A stretch of DNA of 64,000 nucleotides from JAOTZA01 sp965224065 (GCA_965224065.1 CBDCYF010000005.1:2728001-2792000); one strand, 5' to 3'; positions 9,670 to 19,544 are shown, numbered from the stretch's first letter. Notes: generated from the sequence alone by a model not told the origin. Program-made: numbers and translations.

Positions 9670-10431
9670 ATGATCGTCACCACCGACCACGGGCCGATTC
9701 GCGAGCTGCAGCTCGCCCGCCCGCCCGTCAACGCCTTGAGCCCCGACTTGATCTCCGCCTTGGAGAAGGCGGTGGCGGATGCCCCGGGCAAGGGCGCCGA
9801 GGCGATCGTCCTTTCGGGCGCGCCCGGGATGTTCTCGGCGGGACTCGACGTCCCCCACTTTCTGACCCTGGACCGCGACGGGGTGACCGACGCGTGGCGG
9901 CGTTTTCTTTCGCTTCTCGGGACCCTGGCCGCCTGTCCGGTACCGCTGGCCGCAGCGCTAACCGGTCACAGCCCGGCCGGTGGAGCGGTGGTCTCGATGT
10001 TCTGCGACTACCGGGTCATGGCCGACGGCCCATTCAAGATCGGGTTTAACGAGGTCCAAGTCGGGATCGTTCTTCCCGCGAGCTTTCAGCTCGCGATCCG
10101 CCGCCTGGTCGGGCGGCGTCACGCCGAGCGGTTGTCGACGGGGGCGCTTCTGATTTCGCCGCAGGAGGCTCGCGCGATCGATCTGGTCGACGAGCTGGCG
10201 CCGGTCGAAGAGACCGTGCCCAGGGCCCTCGAGTGGTGTCGCTCGCTTCTCGCCCTGCCGAGAGAGGCGATGTTGACGACGCGGCGCAATGCCCGCGGCC
10301 CCCTGATCGAGGCCTTCGAGAGCTTCCCGGAGCACGAGCTCGAGGCGCTGGTCGATCGCTGGTGCTCTGACGAGACCCAGGGCGCCCTCCGGGCGATGGT
10401 CGAGCGCGTGAGCGGCAAGAAAAACACCTAG
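9670..10431 (+). CDS. Delta3-delta2-enoyl-CoA isomerase of the crotonase family
   Basis: 253 residues. The crotonase fold is shown by the oxyanion-hole segments FSAGLDVPHF and GHSPAGGAVVSMFCDYRVMA. The next segment, GFNEVQVGIVLP, carries a glutamate where mitochondrial-type enoyl-CoA isomerases (ECI1) have their catalytic Glu in NESLLGIVAP; the whole stretch from GHSPAGG to LVDELAP parallels that subfamily. It would move double bonds from position 3 to 2 in unsaturated acyl-CoAs for beta-oxidation. A GAGAGGAGATCCG ribosome site precedes the ATG. The TAG stop codon lies inside the left arm of the inverted-repeat element that follows. A general enoyl-CoA hydratase is the alternative. Confidence 0.85.
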   Translation: MIVTTDHGPIRELQLARPPVNALSPDLISALEKAVADAPGKGAEAIVLSGAPGMFSAGLDVPHFLTLDRDGVTDAWRRFLSLLGTLAACPVPLAAALTGHSPAGGAVVSMFCDYRVMADGPFKIGFNEVQVGIVLPASFQLAIRRLVGRRHAERLSTGALLISPQEARAIDLVDELAPVEETVPRALEWCRSLLALPREAMLTTRRNARGPLIEAFESFPEHELEALVDRWCSDETQGALRAMVERVSGKKNT

Positions 10432-10730
10432 CAGCCCGTGGTAGAAGTCGAGACGGCCGCGTTGCGAGCGCCATCCGCAGATGGGGGTCAGATTCCAGGC
10501 GGCACGACGCAGGCGATGCCGTAGCATCGTCGAGGAGTGCCAACACCGATGGCCCCATGCCGTCGCAACCCCCCCCAAAGAGCTCCAGACGATAGCGACA
10601 AGGGGTTACGGCACGTCTGCTGCGTTGCTCGTCGTCTTCGATGGCCCAGCATCGATTCCTCCTCGTGCCTTGCAGACGTACCGTAAGACCTTGTCGCGCG
10701 ACCATCTCGACTTCTACCACGGGCTGCTAG
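10428..10730. repeat. 303-bp element bounded by 26-bp perfect inverted repeats
   Basis: The arms at 10428-10453 and 10705-10730 are exact inverted copies (left arm begins CTAGCAGCCCGTGGTAGAAG), with imperfect pairing continuing about 9 bp inward. Inside lie a small hairpin near 10515-10528 (GATGC-CGTA-GCATC) and a larger one with arms at 10606-10620 and 10672-10686 (14 of 15 paired). The latter has a further TCGATG/CATCGA stem at its tip. I see no convincing coding frame. This could be a MITE-like or REP-type element or a structured RNA; I could not check for other copies. Confidence 0.75.
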
Positions 10731-10939
10731 CGGCGCGCCCGTCACGGGGCGCGGCTCACATAGCCGGATGGCTATTTTGTCTGCCGGTGGATTGGCTATA
10801 CTCTTGTCATCCGTTTGTGACAGGAGAGTTTCCGGGGTGCCGCGGCGCTCCCGGATGCTTCGACCGCAGCCGCAAGGCCGCGCCGCCGAACTCAATCCGT
10901 TCCTGAGTGGACCTACTTTTGCTGGGAGGGTACGCCGAC
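10731..10939. other. Leader region upstream of the LTD/nuclease gene
   Basis: No gene is seen here. A TATACT at 10797-10802 could be a -10 box, but no good -35 lies at the right distance. A short inverted repeat TGTCA/TGACA lies near 10805-10823. The ribosome site GGGAGGG at 10924-10930 precedes the downstream ATG. Confidence 0.4.
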
Positions 10940-13900
10940 ATGAAGCCGAACCGTAAGGACCCGAATCGTTTGAGTCACCTACTCAAGACAGGCTTTGCCG
11001 GACTCCTCCTCCTGGCCGCGACACCGCTTGTGGCGTCGGACCTGGTCATCACCGGCGTGGTGGACGGTCCGCTGACCGGTGGCATTCCCAAAGCGATCGA
11101 GATGTGCGTGCTCAACGACGTCGCCGACCTGAGCGTCTATGGCATCGGCTCCGCCAACAACGGCGGCGGATCGGATGGGGAGGAGTTCACCTTCCCGGCA
11201 GTCGCCGCGAGCGCGGGGACGTTTCTCTATGTGGCCTCCGAGGGCGCGGGTTTTTCGACGTTTTTCGGCTTTGCGCCGAGCTATACCAGTGGCGCGGCCG
11301 CCATCAACGGCGACGACGCTATCGAGCTTTTTATGTCCGGAGCGGTGGTGGATGTCTTTGGAGACATCAACGTAGACGGCACGGGCCAACCCTGGGAGTA
11401 CGCAGACGGCTGGGCCTACCGGGCGGACGGAACCGGTCCCGACGGGTCCACGTTTGTTTTGCCCAGCTGGTCCTTCAGTGGACCCAACGCCCTCGACGGC
11501 GAAACCTCCAACGACACTGCGACGACGCCCTTTCCCATCGGTGCGTACTCGTCCTGCGCACTGCCTCCTGTGGTCCCCGACGTGGTGATCAACGAGGTCG
11601 ACGCCGATACCGCCGGAACCGACGTGCTGGAGTTTGTGGAGCTCTATGACGGCGGCGCCGGCAATACGGCGTTGGACGGTCTGGTGGTCGTCTTCTTCAA
11701 CGGCAGCTCGGATACTTCTTACAGTGCCTTCGATCTCGACGGCTTTTCGACCGACTCGAACGGTTACTTCGTGCTCGGCAATGCGGGGGTCAGCCCGGCA
11801 CCCGATATTGTTTTTGGCAGTAACGGCTTGCAAAACGGCGCCGATGCCGTGGCCATCTATCAGGCCGATGGCGCGGATTTTCCCAACGGCACCGCCGTCG
11901 GCACGACCGACCTGGTCGACGCGATGGTCTACGACACCAATGACTCCGACGATGCGGGTCTTCTCGTGCTGCTCAACGCGGGTCAGCCGCAGGTCAACGA
12001 GGACGGCGCGGGCGACAAGGACTTCGACTCCAACCAGCGTTGCCCCAACGGTGCCGGGGGCGCCCGCAACACCGACGGCTACATTCAGGAGACCCCGACT
12101 CCCGCGGGCGACAACGCCTGCCCGACGGTCGACGTCATCATCAACGAAGTCGACGCCGACACCGCGGGCTCCGACTCGCTCGAGTTTGTCGAGCTCTACG
12201 ATGGTGGAGTCGGCAACTCGCCGCTGGATGGCCTAGTGGTCGTTTTCTTCAATGGCAACGGCGACGCGGTATACGATGCCTTTGATCTCGACGGCTTCTC
12301 GACCGACCCGAACGGCTATCTTGTGCTCGGCAACGCCGCGGTCAGCCCGGCGCCGGATATCGTTTTCTCGAACAACGGCCTCCAGAATGGCGCCGACGCC
12401 GTTGCGCTCTATGAGGCGGACGGCGCGGACTTTCCAAACGGCACGCTGGTAACCACCACCGGTCTGATCGACGCCATCGTCTACGACACCAACGACTCCG
12501 ACGACGCCGGTCTCCTTGCGCTTCTCAACGCGGGTCAGCCGCAGGTCAACGAGGACGGCGCGGGCGACAAGGACTTCGACTCCAACCAGCGCTGTCCCAA
12601 TGGATCCGGTGGCGCGAGAAATACGCTGGCGTATGTTCAGGACACGCCCACGCCGGGAGACGATAATTTCTGTCCGCTGCCTTTCCTGATCATCAACGAA
12701 GTCGACGCAGACACCGCGGGCTCCGACTCGCTCGAGTTTGTCGAGCTCTTTGACGGCGGCGCGGGTAACACGTTGCTCAATGGCTTTGTTCTGGTGTTTT
12801 TCAACGGCAACGGGGATGTTTCCTACAACGCTTTCGACCTCGACGGCCTCACCACCGACGCCAACGGCTATCTGGTCCTCGGTAACGCCGGTGTGAGCCC
12901 GACGCCCGACGTCGTGTTCTCCAACAACGGCTTGCAGAACGGCGCCGATGCCGTCGCTCTCTACGGTGGAGACGCTGCCGACTTCCCGAACGGAACGGCG
13001 GTGACGACGAGTGGCCTGGTCGACGCCATGGTTTACGACACCAACGATTCCGACGATGCGGGTCTGTTGGTGTTGCTCAACGCCGGCCAGCCTCAAGTCA
13101 ACGAGGATGGCGCGGGCGACAAGGACTTCGACTCCAACCAGCGCTGTCCCAACGGCTTTGGCGGCGGGCGCAACACCGACGTCTACAGCCAGGCGGCGCC
13201 GACCCCGGCGGCGGCCAACGAGTGCGCGCCTCTGGAGATCTTCGAGATCCAGGGTGACGGCTTCGCCAGTATTTTTGAAGGATTTGTTGTCGACACCGAC
13301 GACAACGTGGTCACCTGTCTGGCGCCCAATGGATTCTTTATGCAAACACCTGCGTCCCGGGCGGACGGCGACGTCGTCACCTCGGACGGGATCTTTGTCT
13401 TTACCGGTGCCGCGCCGAGCGTTGCCGTGGGCGACCTGGTGGACGTCACCGGCGAGGTCGACGAGTTCTTTGGCTTTACCGAGCTCACCTCGGCGACCGT
13501 GACCGTGGACGGCGCGGGGGCGGTTCCTGCCGCGGTTCTATTCAACGCGTTGGTTCCGTCGCCCGACCCGACGACTCCAAGCTGTGGTCTTTTCGAGTTC
13601 GAATGCTATGAGGGAATGCTGATCGAGGTGGTCGACGGGGCGGTCACCGGCCCCAACCAGCGATTTGGCCCCGACCCGATCGCCGAGGTCCACATCACCG
13701 CGGCCTCTTCCCGGACGTTCCGGGAACCGGGGGTCGAGTTCCCCGGCCTCGGGATGCCACCGATCCCGACCTGGGACGGCAACCCGGAGGTCTTCGAGCT
13801 CGATCCCGACAAGCTGGGTCTGCCGAACCAGATCATTCCCGCGGGCTCGTCGTTTAGCGCCAAGGGTGTTCTGGGCTTTGAGTTCGGAGGCTACGAGCTG

Positions 13901-15235
13901 TGGCCCAATGAGTTGACGGTTGCCGCCGCGCCGCTGCCGGATCCGGTGCGGCCACGCGCAGCCGGTGAGTTCACCGTCGGTACGCTCAACCTCTTCCGGC
14001 TCTTTGACGACGTCGACGACCCGGTCGACCCGGACGGTCGCAACGATTTTGTGGTCTCGACCGCCGAGTACCAAAGGCGCCGCGACAAGTTTGCCGCCTA
14101 TATCGTCGACGTGCTGGATTCGCCCGACATCCTGGCGGTCCAGGAGGCGGAGAAGATCGAAGTGCTGCAGGACTTGGCGGCCGACATCGCGGCGCTGGAT
14201 CCCAGCGTCAGCTATACGGCCTACCTCGTGGAGGGTAACGACGTCGGGACGATCGACGTCGGTTTCCTGGTCCGCGACCGGGTCCAGGTAGACGCGGTCA
14301 CCCAGCTCGGCAAAAACGAGACCTTTGTCAACCCGATCACGCTTCAGGACGACATCTTGCACGATCGGCCGCCGCTTCTGCTCGAAGGCCGCTGCCAGCT
14401 CGAGTTCGGGTCGTTTCCGATTGCGGTCCTGGCCGTTCACAACCGGTCGCTGGGCGGTATCGATGGATCCCAAGGCCTTCGCGTGCGCACCAAGAGGCTG
14501 CGGCAGGCCGAGTCGATTGCCGACAAGGTCCAGGGTCTGCAGGACGCCGACCCCGCGGTGCGTCTCGTCGTGACCGGCGACTTCAACGCCTTCGAGTTCA
14601 CCGACGGTTATGTTGACGCGGTGAGCGTCATCGCCGGGGATTTCGATCCGACCATGAGCTCTGTGTGTAGCGAGACGACGTGTCTGGGCGACTTGGTCGA
14701 GCCCAACCTGGACAACCAGGTACTCGGGATCGACGGAGCCGACCGCTACTCGTTTATTTTCGGCGGCAACGCTCAGGTGCTCGATCACGCCCTCACCACG
14801 CAAGGCCTGGCGGCCGAAGTCTCCGGCGCCGAGTACGGCCGCGGCAACGCGGACGCCGCCGTCGATCTGATCAACGATGACGGAACGATCGTGCCGGCCA
14901 ACCTGCCCTTACGATCCTCGGATCACGACGGTCTGGTCGTCTACATCACCAAAGACGAGGACGCCGACGGCGTACCCAACGATCTGGACATTTGCGCCGG
15001 GACCACGATTCCCGAGGGTGTGCCGACTCAAGGTCTGGGAAACAACCGATTTGCCCTGGTTGATGGTGATTTTGTTTTCGACTCGGGAAAATCGACGGTC
15101 GTATTTACGGTCGGCGACACTGGCGGCTGCTCCTGCGAGCAAATCATTGACGCGCTTGGGCTGGGGGCCGGCCAGACGAAGTTCGGTTGTAGCCAAAGCG
15201 TCATCGAGGCCTGGGTGGAAATGATCAATCCTTAA
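10940..15235 (+). CDS. Large secreted nuclease: three lamin-tail domains plus endonuclease/exonuclease/phosphatase domain
   Basis: 1431 residues from the ATG at 10940, behind GGGAGGG. A signal peptide ends near residue 33 (LLLLAATPLVAS). An N-terminal beta-rich module precedes three near-identical lamin-tail modules of about 185 residues starting near residues 214, 397 and 583, each beginning (V)IINEVDADTAG and containing NEDGAGDKDFDSNQRCPNG. An OB-like region (about 770-1000) follows. The catalytic domain (about 1010-1345) has the motifs GTLN, VQEAEK, VTGDFNAFE and SSDHDG, matching extracellular nucleases such as ExeM/NucH. The C-terminus carries a DEDADGVPNDLD calcium-binding type repeat and several cysteines. 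It probably degrades extracellular DNA for nutrients or surface remodelling; that role is inference. Confidence 0.88.
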   Translation: MKPNRKDPNRLSHLLKTGFAGLLLLAATPLVASDLVITGVVDGPLTGGIPKAIEMCVLNDVADLSVYGIGSANNGGGSDGEEFTFPAVAASAGTFLYVASEGAGFSTFFGFAPSYTSGAAAINGDDAIELFMSGAVVDVFGDINVDGTGQPWEYADGWAYRADGTGPDGSTFVLPSWSFSGPNALDGETSNDTATTPFPIGAYSSCALPPVVPDVVINEVDADTAGTDVLEFVELYDGGAGNTALDGLVVVFFNGSSDTSYSAFDLDGFSTDSNGYFVLGNAGVSPAPDIVFGSNGLQNGADAVAIYQADGADFPNGTAVGTTDLVDAMVYDTNDSDDAGLLVLLNAGQPQVNEDGAGDKDFDSNQRCPNGAGGARNTDGYIQETPTPAGDNACPTVDVIINEVDADTAGSDSLEFVELYDGGVGNSPLDGLVVVFFNGNGDAVYDAFDLDGFSTDPNGYLVLGNAAVSPAPDIVFSNNGLQNGADAVALYEADGADFPNGTLVTTTGLIDAIVYDTNDSDDAGLLALLNAGQPQVNEDGAGDKDFDSNQRCPNGSGGARNTLAYVQDTPTPGDDNFCPLPFLIINEVDADTAGSDSLEFVELFDGGAGNTLLNGFVLVFFNGNGDVSYNAFDLDGLTTDANGYLVLGNAGVSPTPDVVFSNNGLQNGADAVALYGGDAADFPNGTAVTTSGLVDAMVYDTNDSDDAGLLVLLNAGQPQVNEDGAGDKDFDSNQRCPNGFGGGRNTDVYSQAAPTPAAANECAPLEIFEIQGDGFASIFEGFVVDTDDNVVTCLAPNGFFMQTPASRADGDVVTSDGIFVFTGAAPSVAVGDLVDVTGEVDEFFGFTELTSATVTVDGAGAVPAAVLFNALVPSPDPTTPSCGLFEFECYEGMLIEVVDGAVTGPNQRFGPDPIAEVHITAASSRTFREPGVEFPGLGMPPIPTWDGNPEVFELDPDKLGLPNQIIPAGSSFSAKGVLGFEFGGYELWPNELTVAAAPLPDPVRPRAAGEFTVGTLNLFRLFDDVDDPVDPDGRNDFVVSTAEYQRRRDKFAAYIVDVLDSPDILAVQEAEKIEVLQDLAADIAALDPSVSYTAYLVEGNDVGTIDVGFLVRDRVQVDAVTQLGKNETFVNPITLQDDILHDRPPLLLEGRCQLEFGSFPIAVLAVHNRSLGGIDGSQGLRVRTKRLRQAESIADKVQGLQDADPAVRLVVTGDFNAFEFTDGYVDAVSVIAGDFDPTMSSVCSETTCLGDLVEPNLDNQVLGIDGADRYSFIFGGNAQVLDHALTTQGLAAEVSGAEYGRGNADAAVDLINDDGTIVPANLPLRSSDHDGLVVYITKDEDADGVPNDLDICAGTTIPEGVPTQGLGNNRFALVDGDFVFDSGKSTVVFTVGDTGGCSCEQIIDALGLGAGQTKFGCSQSVIEAWVEMINP
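11579..13220 (+). repeat. Three tandem ~555-bp coding repeats (lamin-tail modules)
   Basis: Units start at 11579, 12130 and 12688, spaced 551 and 558 bp. Long stretches are identical or nearly so at the DNA level, for example the segment encoding NEDGAGDKDFDSNQRCPNG. This points to recent duplication or gene conversion rather than ancient divergence. Confidence 0.9.
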
Positions 15236-15256
15236 GGAGGCCAAACCAAAGTTTCC

Positions 15257-15292
15257 GCAAAAGGCTCGCCGCTGGCGAGCCTTTTGCTTTTG
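15257..15292 (+). terminator. Strong intrinsic terminator after the nuclease gene
   Basis: A perfect 14-bp stem (GCAAAAGGCTCGCC and its complement) with a 3-nt loop GCT, followed by a T-rich run. It begins 22 bp after the nuclease stop codon. Confidence 0.95.
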
Positions 15293-15358
15293 TCGGCCGG
15301 TCGCGTTCTAAACGCGTAAATCTCAGGGCGGGCTACAATGGAAGTGCCTGGCGGTGAC

Positions 15359-18300
15359 ATGGCCGATCTGACTCCCGAGCGCTGGCGCCGGCTCTCGATC
15401 TATCTCGACGAGGCCCTGTCGCTCGATTCGGGCGAGCGCCGTGTATGGCTCGAGCGCGAGGTTGCCGATCCCGAGCTGCGCGCCAAGATAGCCGAGCTGG
15501 CCGCGAACGCGGACAGGACCGGCGGCATCCTCGACGACGCTGCCGAGGCCTACTTGGACACGCTTCTACACCCCGAGGGTCCAGCCGACGAGACCGCCCC
15601 GGATCCTGCCGGGAAACGGATCGGCCCCTACCGAATCGTGCGTGAGGTGGGGCGCGGCGGCATGGGCGTCGTCTTTCTCGCCGAGCGCGCCGACGGACAA
15701 TTCGACCAGCGGGTCGCGCTCAAGCTCATCAAGCACGGTCTCGACACCGACGAGATCTCCAGACGTTTTCAGCGCGAGCGCCAGATTCTCGCCCAACTGG
15801 AGCATCCGGCGATCGCCCGTATTCTCGACGGTGGCGTAACGGACGACCACCGCCCGTACTTTGCGATGGAGTTTGTCGACGGCGTGCCGTTGACTCGTTA
15901 CTGTGACAGCAAAAAGCTGACCATCGAAGAGCGACTACAGGTCTTTTCGCGGGTCTGCGGAGCGGTCCAGTATGCCCATGGGCGCCTGGTCGTTCATCGC
16001 GACCTCAAGCCCTCGAACATCCTGGTGAGCGCCGATGGGGAGCTCAAGCTCGTCGACTTCGGCATCGCCAAGGTCCTGTCCGATGAAGACGGAGCGCCCG
16101 ACCTGACCCACACCGATGGCGAGCGTCCGTTCACCCCGGCTTACGCCTCTCCCGAACAGCTCACCGGCGAGCCGGTGAGCACCGCGACCGACATCTACAC
16201 TCTGGGGCTCGTTCTCTACGAGCTGCTGGTCGGGCGGCACCCCTTCAGAGGCGCGGTGGAGAGCGACCGAGGAATCGAGAACGCGATTCTGGAGACCGAC
16301 CCGGTCACGCCTTCTCGAGCCGTCTTGAAAACCACCCCTGAGCAAACCGGCGCGTCGTCCGATTCGCCGCCCGATGCCGACGGCAAAGCGCCTTTTTCAG
16401 CATCGGCGCTCTCCCGCCGCCTGGCTGGAGATCTCGACGCGATCGTTCTGACGGCGCTGCGCAAAAAAGCCGCGCACCGATACCCATCCGTTGAGGCGCT
16501 GGGCAAGGACATCGACAGCCACCTGGCGCATCGGCCGATCCACGCGCGGCGGGTCGGTGTGGCCGCCCGGGCGGCCAAGTTTGTTCGCCGACACCGCCTG
16601 GGAGTCGCCGCCACGGCGCTGGTCGTGTTGTCGATCGCCGCCGGTTTTATCGGCACGGTTTGGCAGGCTCGGCAAAAGGCTCTCGAAGCAAAAAAGGCAC
16701 ACCAGGTAACCGCGTTCGTCACCGGTCTGTTTGAAGCGGCCGACCCGGCGCGGGCTCGGGGCGAAGAGATCACCGCCCGCGAGCTGGTGGAGCAGGGGGC
16801 GGCACGGTTGGAGCACGAGCTCGCGGATCAGCCGGAGCTGCAGGCCGAGATGGACCTGGTGCTCGGCCGCATCAACCACAAGCTGGGCCTTTCGGCAGAG
16901 GCGTTGACGTTGCTGGATCGAAGTCTCGAGCGGCTGCAGAACGTCGATCGGCCCGAAGTACTGAGAACCCACGCCAACGCCCTGCGGACCAAGGGTGCCG
17001 CGCTGGTGCAACTGGGTAAGGCCGAGGAGGCCGAGCCGTTGCTGCGCGCCGCCGCGGCCGAGCACAAGAAGCTCCCGGAGTCGGGTTTTGATCGAAATCT
17101 CGAGCTCGCCGAGGACCTCGATGAGCTGTCGATCGCGCTGATCTCTCTGGGCCGCTTCGAGGAAGCGGAGACTGCGGCGAGCGAGTCTTTTGAGCTCCGT
17201 CTGCCGCTTCTGGGCGCCCACCATCCGGGCATCGCCGACTCGTACAACAACCTCGCGGTGATCCAGCGGCAGCTCGGTCGGCTGGCGGAGGCAGAGGTCA
17301 ACTACAAAAAGGCGCTCGAGATTCGCATCCCGACCATTGGCAGAGAGCACCCCGATACGGCGAACACTCTCAACAACTTGGCGGCGCTTCTGCACTACCG
17401 CGGGCGCTACCGCGAGGCGGCGGAGATGTTCGAGGAGCTCTCCGTGATCAATCGTCACCTCTACGGCGAGAGTCACCCAAAAACAGTGGGCGGGACCAAC
17501 AACTTGGCGGCCGTGCTTCTGAAGCTGGGTAACTTTGCGCGCGCCGAGGAGCTGTACGAGGTAGTTCTTTCCTACTGGCGGGGGACGGCCAGCGACCAGC
17601 ACCCCAACGCTCTGGTGACCCGAGCGAACCTCGCGTTGCTGTATCAGTTGCGTGGCGAGGCCCGCCGAGGCGAGGCCGCCGCCACTTTGGTTGTCGATGA
17701 CAGCGTTTCCGTTCTGGGCGGGAACCACCCGGTGACCGCGGTGCTGACGGCCAGGTTGGCTTCGATGCTGCGGGAGCTTGGACACGGTGCTCGTGCGAAG
17801 GAGCTCATCCTGCCGGCGTTGGAGAACCTCGAAAGCGCCTACGGTCCGGAGCATCTCTACGTCGCAGGCGGTCTCGAGGAGCTCGGTCGAATCGAAGTCG
17901 AGCTCGGCGCGGCTTCCCAGGCCGAGGAACCTCTGCGGCGGGCGGTCGCAATCCGGACCTCACAGGCCGGGGGCGAGGCCTTTGAGACGCTGGCCGCGAG
18001 AGCGGCACTCGCCGCGGCCATTCGTGACGCCGGGAGCCTGGCCGAGTCGGAGCAGATCCTGACGGCGGATCTCGCGATCGGCCGTGGGGTCCTCCCGGAA
18101 GCCCACCCGGTTCTCATCGATCTTGTGCTCGAGCTGGGTAGAACCCACGCCGCTTCCGGCAGGCTGATCGAGGCGGAGACGCTTCTCGAGGAAGCGGTCG
18201 CGCTGGCGAATCAACGCTACGGGAGCGAGGTTTGGCGCACCGCGCTGGCCGAGCTTCGGCTGGCGGAGTTGTCCGCCTTGCGGGGTCGCACCGCCGCGGC

Positions 18301-18391
18301 CCGCGAGTTGGCGGGAAAGGCGGCAGCGGTTATCGCAGCCGAGCTCGGAGCCGATCATCCGCTGGTTCGTTCCGCTCGGGAGATCGATTAA
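15359..18391 (+). CDS. Transmembrane Ser/Thr protein kinase with TPR sensor domain
   Basis: About 1010 residues. The ATG at 15359 gives the usual family start (MADLTPERWRRLSIYLDEAL); an ATG at 15338 overlaps a possible -10 box TACAAT (15334-15339), so it is less likely. The kinase domain spans about residues 85-375. It has the glycine loop GRGGMGVVF, lysine in VALKLIKHG, the catalytic loop HRDLKPSN and DFGIAKV; the activation segment ends FTPAYASPEQ. One membrane helix (about 415-435, VAATALVVLSIAAGFIGTVW) separates it from roughly 550 residues of TPR/TPR_10 repeats such as ADSYNNLAVIQRQLGRLAEA. The TPR part is probably extracytoplasmic and senses or binds a partner. Substrates are unknown. 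Confidence 0.93.
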   Translation: MADLTPERWRRLSIYLDEALSLDSGERRVWLEREVADPELRAKIAELAANADRTGGILDDAAEAYLDTLLHPEGPADETAPDPAGKRIGPYRIVREVGRGGMGVVFLAERADGQFDQRVALKLIKHGLDTDEISRRFQRERQILAQLEHPAIARILDGGVTDDHRPYFAMEFVDGVPLTRYCDSKKLTIEERLQVFSRVCGAVQYAHGRLVVHRDLKPSNILVSADGELKLVDFGIAKVLSDEDGAPDLTHTDGERPFTPAYASPEQLTGEPVSTATDIYTLGLVLYELLVGRHPFRGAVESDRGIENAILETDPVTPSRAVLKTTPEQTGASSDSPPDADGKAPFSASALSRRLAGDLDAIVLTALRKKAAHRYPSVEALGKDIDSHLAHRPIHARRVGVAARAAKFVRRHRLGVAATALVVLSIAAGFIGTVWQARQKALEAKKAHQVTAFVTGLFEAADPARARGEEITARELVEQGAARLEHELADQPELQAEMDLVLGRINHKLGLSAEALTLLDRSLERLQNVDRPEVLRTHANALRTKGAALVQLGKAEEAEPLLRAAAAEHKKLPESGFDRNLELAEDLDELSIALISLGRFEEAETAASESFELRLPLLGAHHPGIADSYNNLAVIQRQLGRLAEAEVNYKKALEIRIPTIGREHPDTANTLNNLAALLHYRGRYREAAEMFEELSVINRHLYGESHPKTVGGTNNLAAVLLKLGNFARAEELYEVVLSYWRGTASDQHPNALVTRANLALLYQLRGEARRGEAAATLVVDDSVSVLGGNHPVTAVLTARLASMLRELGHGARAKELILPALENLESAYGPEHLYVAGGLEELGRIEVELGAASQAEEPLRRAVAIRTSQAGGEAFETLAARAALAAAIRDAGSLAESEQILTADLAIGRGVLPEAHPVLIDLVLELGRTHAASGRLIEAETLLEEAVALANQRYGSEVWRTALAELRLAELSALRGRTAAARELAGKAAAVIAAELGADHPLVRSAREID

Positions 18392-18406
18392 CCGGTCGCT
18401 GGGACG

Positions 18407-19531
18407 ATGGACGCACCGATTGCGCGCGACCCGAGCGTCGTTTCCACCCGTTACTGGCACGCCCTCGACGACGGCCGCATCCAGTGCGATCTGTGCCCTC
18501 GGTTCTGCAAGCTCCGCGAGGGCCAGCGGGGAATGTGTTTTGTCCGCGGCCGCCTCAATGACGAGGTGGTGCTCACCACCTATGGCCGCTCGTCGGGCTT
18601 TTGTGTCGATCCGGTGGAGAAGAAGCCGCTCAACCATTTTCTTCCCGGAACACCGATCCTCTCGTTTGGCACCGCCGGCTGCAACTTGGCGTGCAAGTTC
18701 TGCCAGAACTGGGACATCTCGAAATCCCGCGAGTGGGACACCCTGGCTGACCAGGCCTCACCGGAGCGGATCGCGGCCACCGCGGCTCGGCTCGAATGCC
18801 GCTCGGTCGCCTTTACCTACAACGACCCCGTGATCTTTCACGAGTACGCGATCGACGTGGCCGATGCCTGCCGCGAGCGTGGGATCGCGGCGGTGGCGGT
18901 CACCGCGGGTGAGGTCTGTCCGGAGCCCCGGGCCGAGTTCTACTCCCACATGGACGCCGCCAACGTCGACCTAAAGGCCTTTAGCGAGCGCTTTTATCGC
19001 CGGATCTGCGGCAGCGAGCTCCAGCCGGTGCTGGATACCCTGGTCTATCTCAAACACGAGACCGGCGTGTGGTTCGAGATCACCACACTTCTGATCCCCG
19101 GTGAGAACGATTCAACCGCCGAGATCGACGCGTTGACCCGGTGGGTCGCGGAAAGCCTGGGGAACGACGTGCCGCTGCACTTCACCGCCTTTCACCCCGA
19201 CTGGAAGATGCGCGACAAGCCCGTGACGCCCGCCTCGACGCTCACTCGCGCCCGCGACATCGCGATCGGCAACGGTCTGCGCTATGTCTACACCGGCAAC
19301 GTCCACGACGAGCGCGGCGGCTCAACGTATTGTCATAGTTGTGGGCGCCGGGTGATCGGGCGGGATTGGTATGTGATGACCGCCTGGCACCTCGTCGACG
19401 GCGCGTGCGAGTTCTGCGGCGAGCCCTGCGCCGGGCGTTTCGAGAGCGAGCCGGGATCTTGGGGGTCGCGGCGTCTGCCGGTGAGACTGGCAGAGGTCGA
19501 GGAACGAGACGCCAGCACCGGCCCGAGATGA
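18407..19531 (+). CDS. amrS: AmmeMemoRadiSam system radical SAM enzyme AmrS
   Basis: 374 residues, beginning 15 bp after the kinase gene. The radical SAM cluster motif is CNLACKFCQNWD (C-x3-C-x2-C). An N-terminal cysteine motif, CDLCPRFC, and the conserved NHFLPGTPILSFGTAGC lead into it. FTYNDPVIFHEY and LHFTAFHPDWKM are typical of the AmrS/PflA-like family. The C-terminus has two more cysteine pairs (CHSCGRRV and CEFCGEPC). The family usually accompanies AmmeMemoRadiSam proteins A and B, which are absent here. The reaction is not settled in my knowledge, so only the family is claimed. Confidence 0.92.
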   Translation: MDAPIARDPSVVSTRYWHALDDGRIQCDLCPRFCKLREGQRGMCFVRGRLNDEVVLTTYGRSSGFCVDPVEKKPLNHFLPGTPILSFGTAGCNLACKFCQNWDISKSREWDTLADQASPERIAATAARLECRSVAFTYNDPVIFHEYAIDVADACRERGIAAVAVTAGEVCPEPRAEFYSHMDAANVDLKAFSERFYRRICGSELQPVLDTLVYLKHETGVWFEITTLLIPGENDSTAEIDALTRWVAESLGNDVPLHFTAFHPDWKMRDKPVTPASTLTRARDIAIGNGLRYVYTGNVHDERGGSTYCHSCGRRVIGRDWYVMTAWHLVDGACEFCGEPCAGRFESEPGSWGSRRLPVRLAEVEERDASTGPR

Positions 19532-19544
19532 CGGGCGTTCTCGA

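Noticed and set aside
10481..10906. Possible small gene inside the inverted-repeat element
   Set aside because: The frame crosses both palindromes, has no ribosome site and resembles no family.
12233..13345. 370-codon minus-strand open frame
   Set aside because: It is antisense to the lamin-tail repeats of the nuclease gene.
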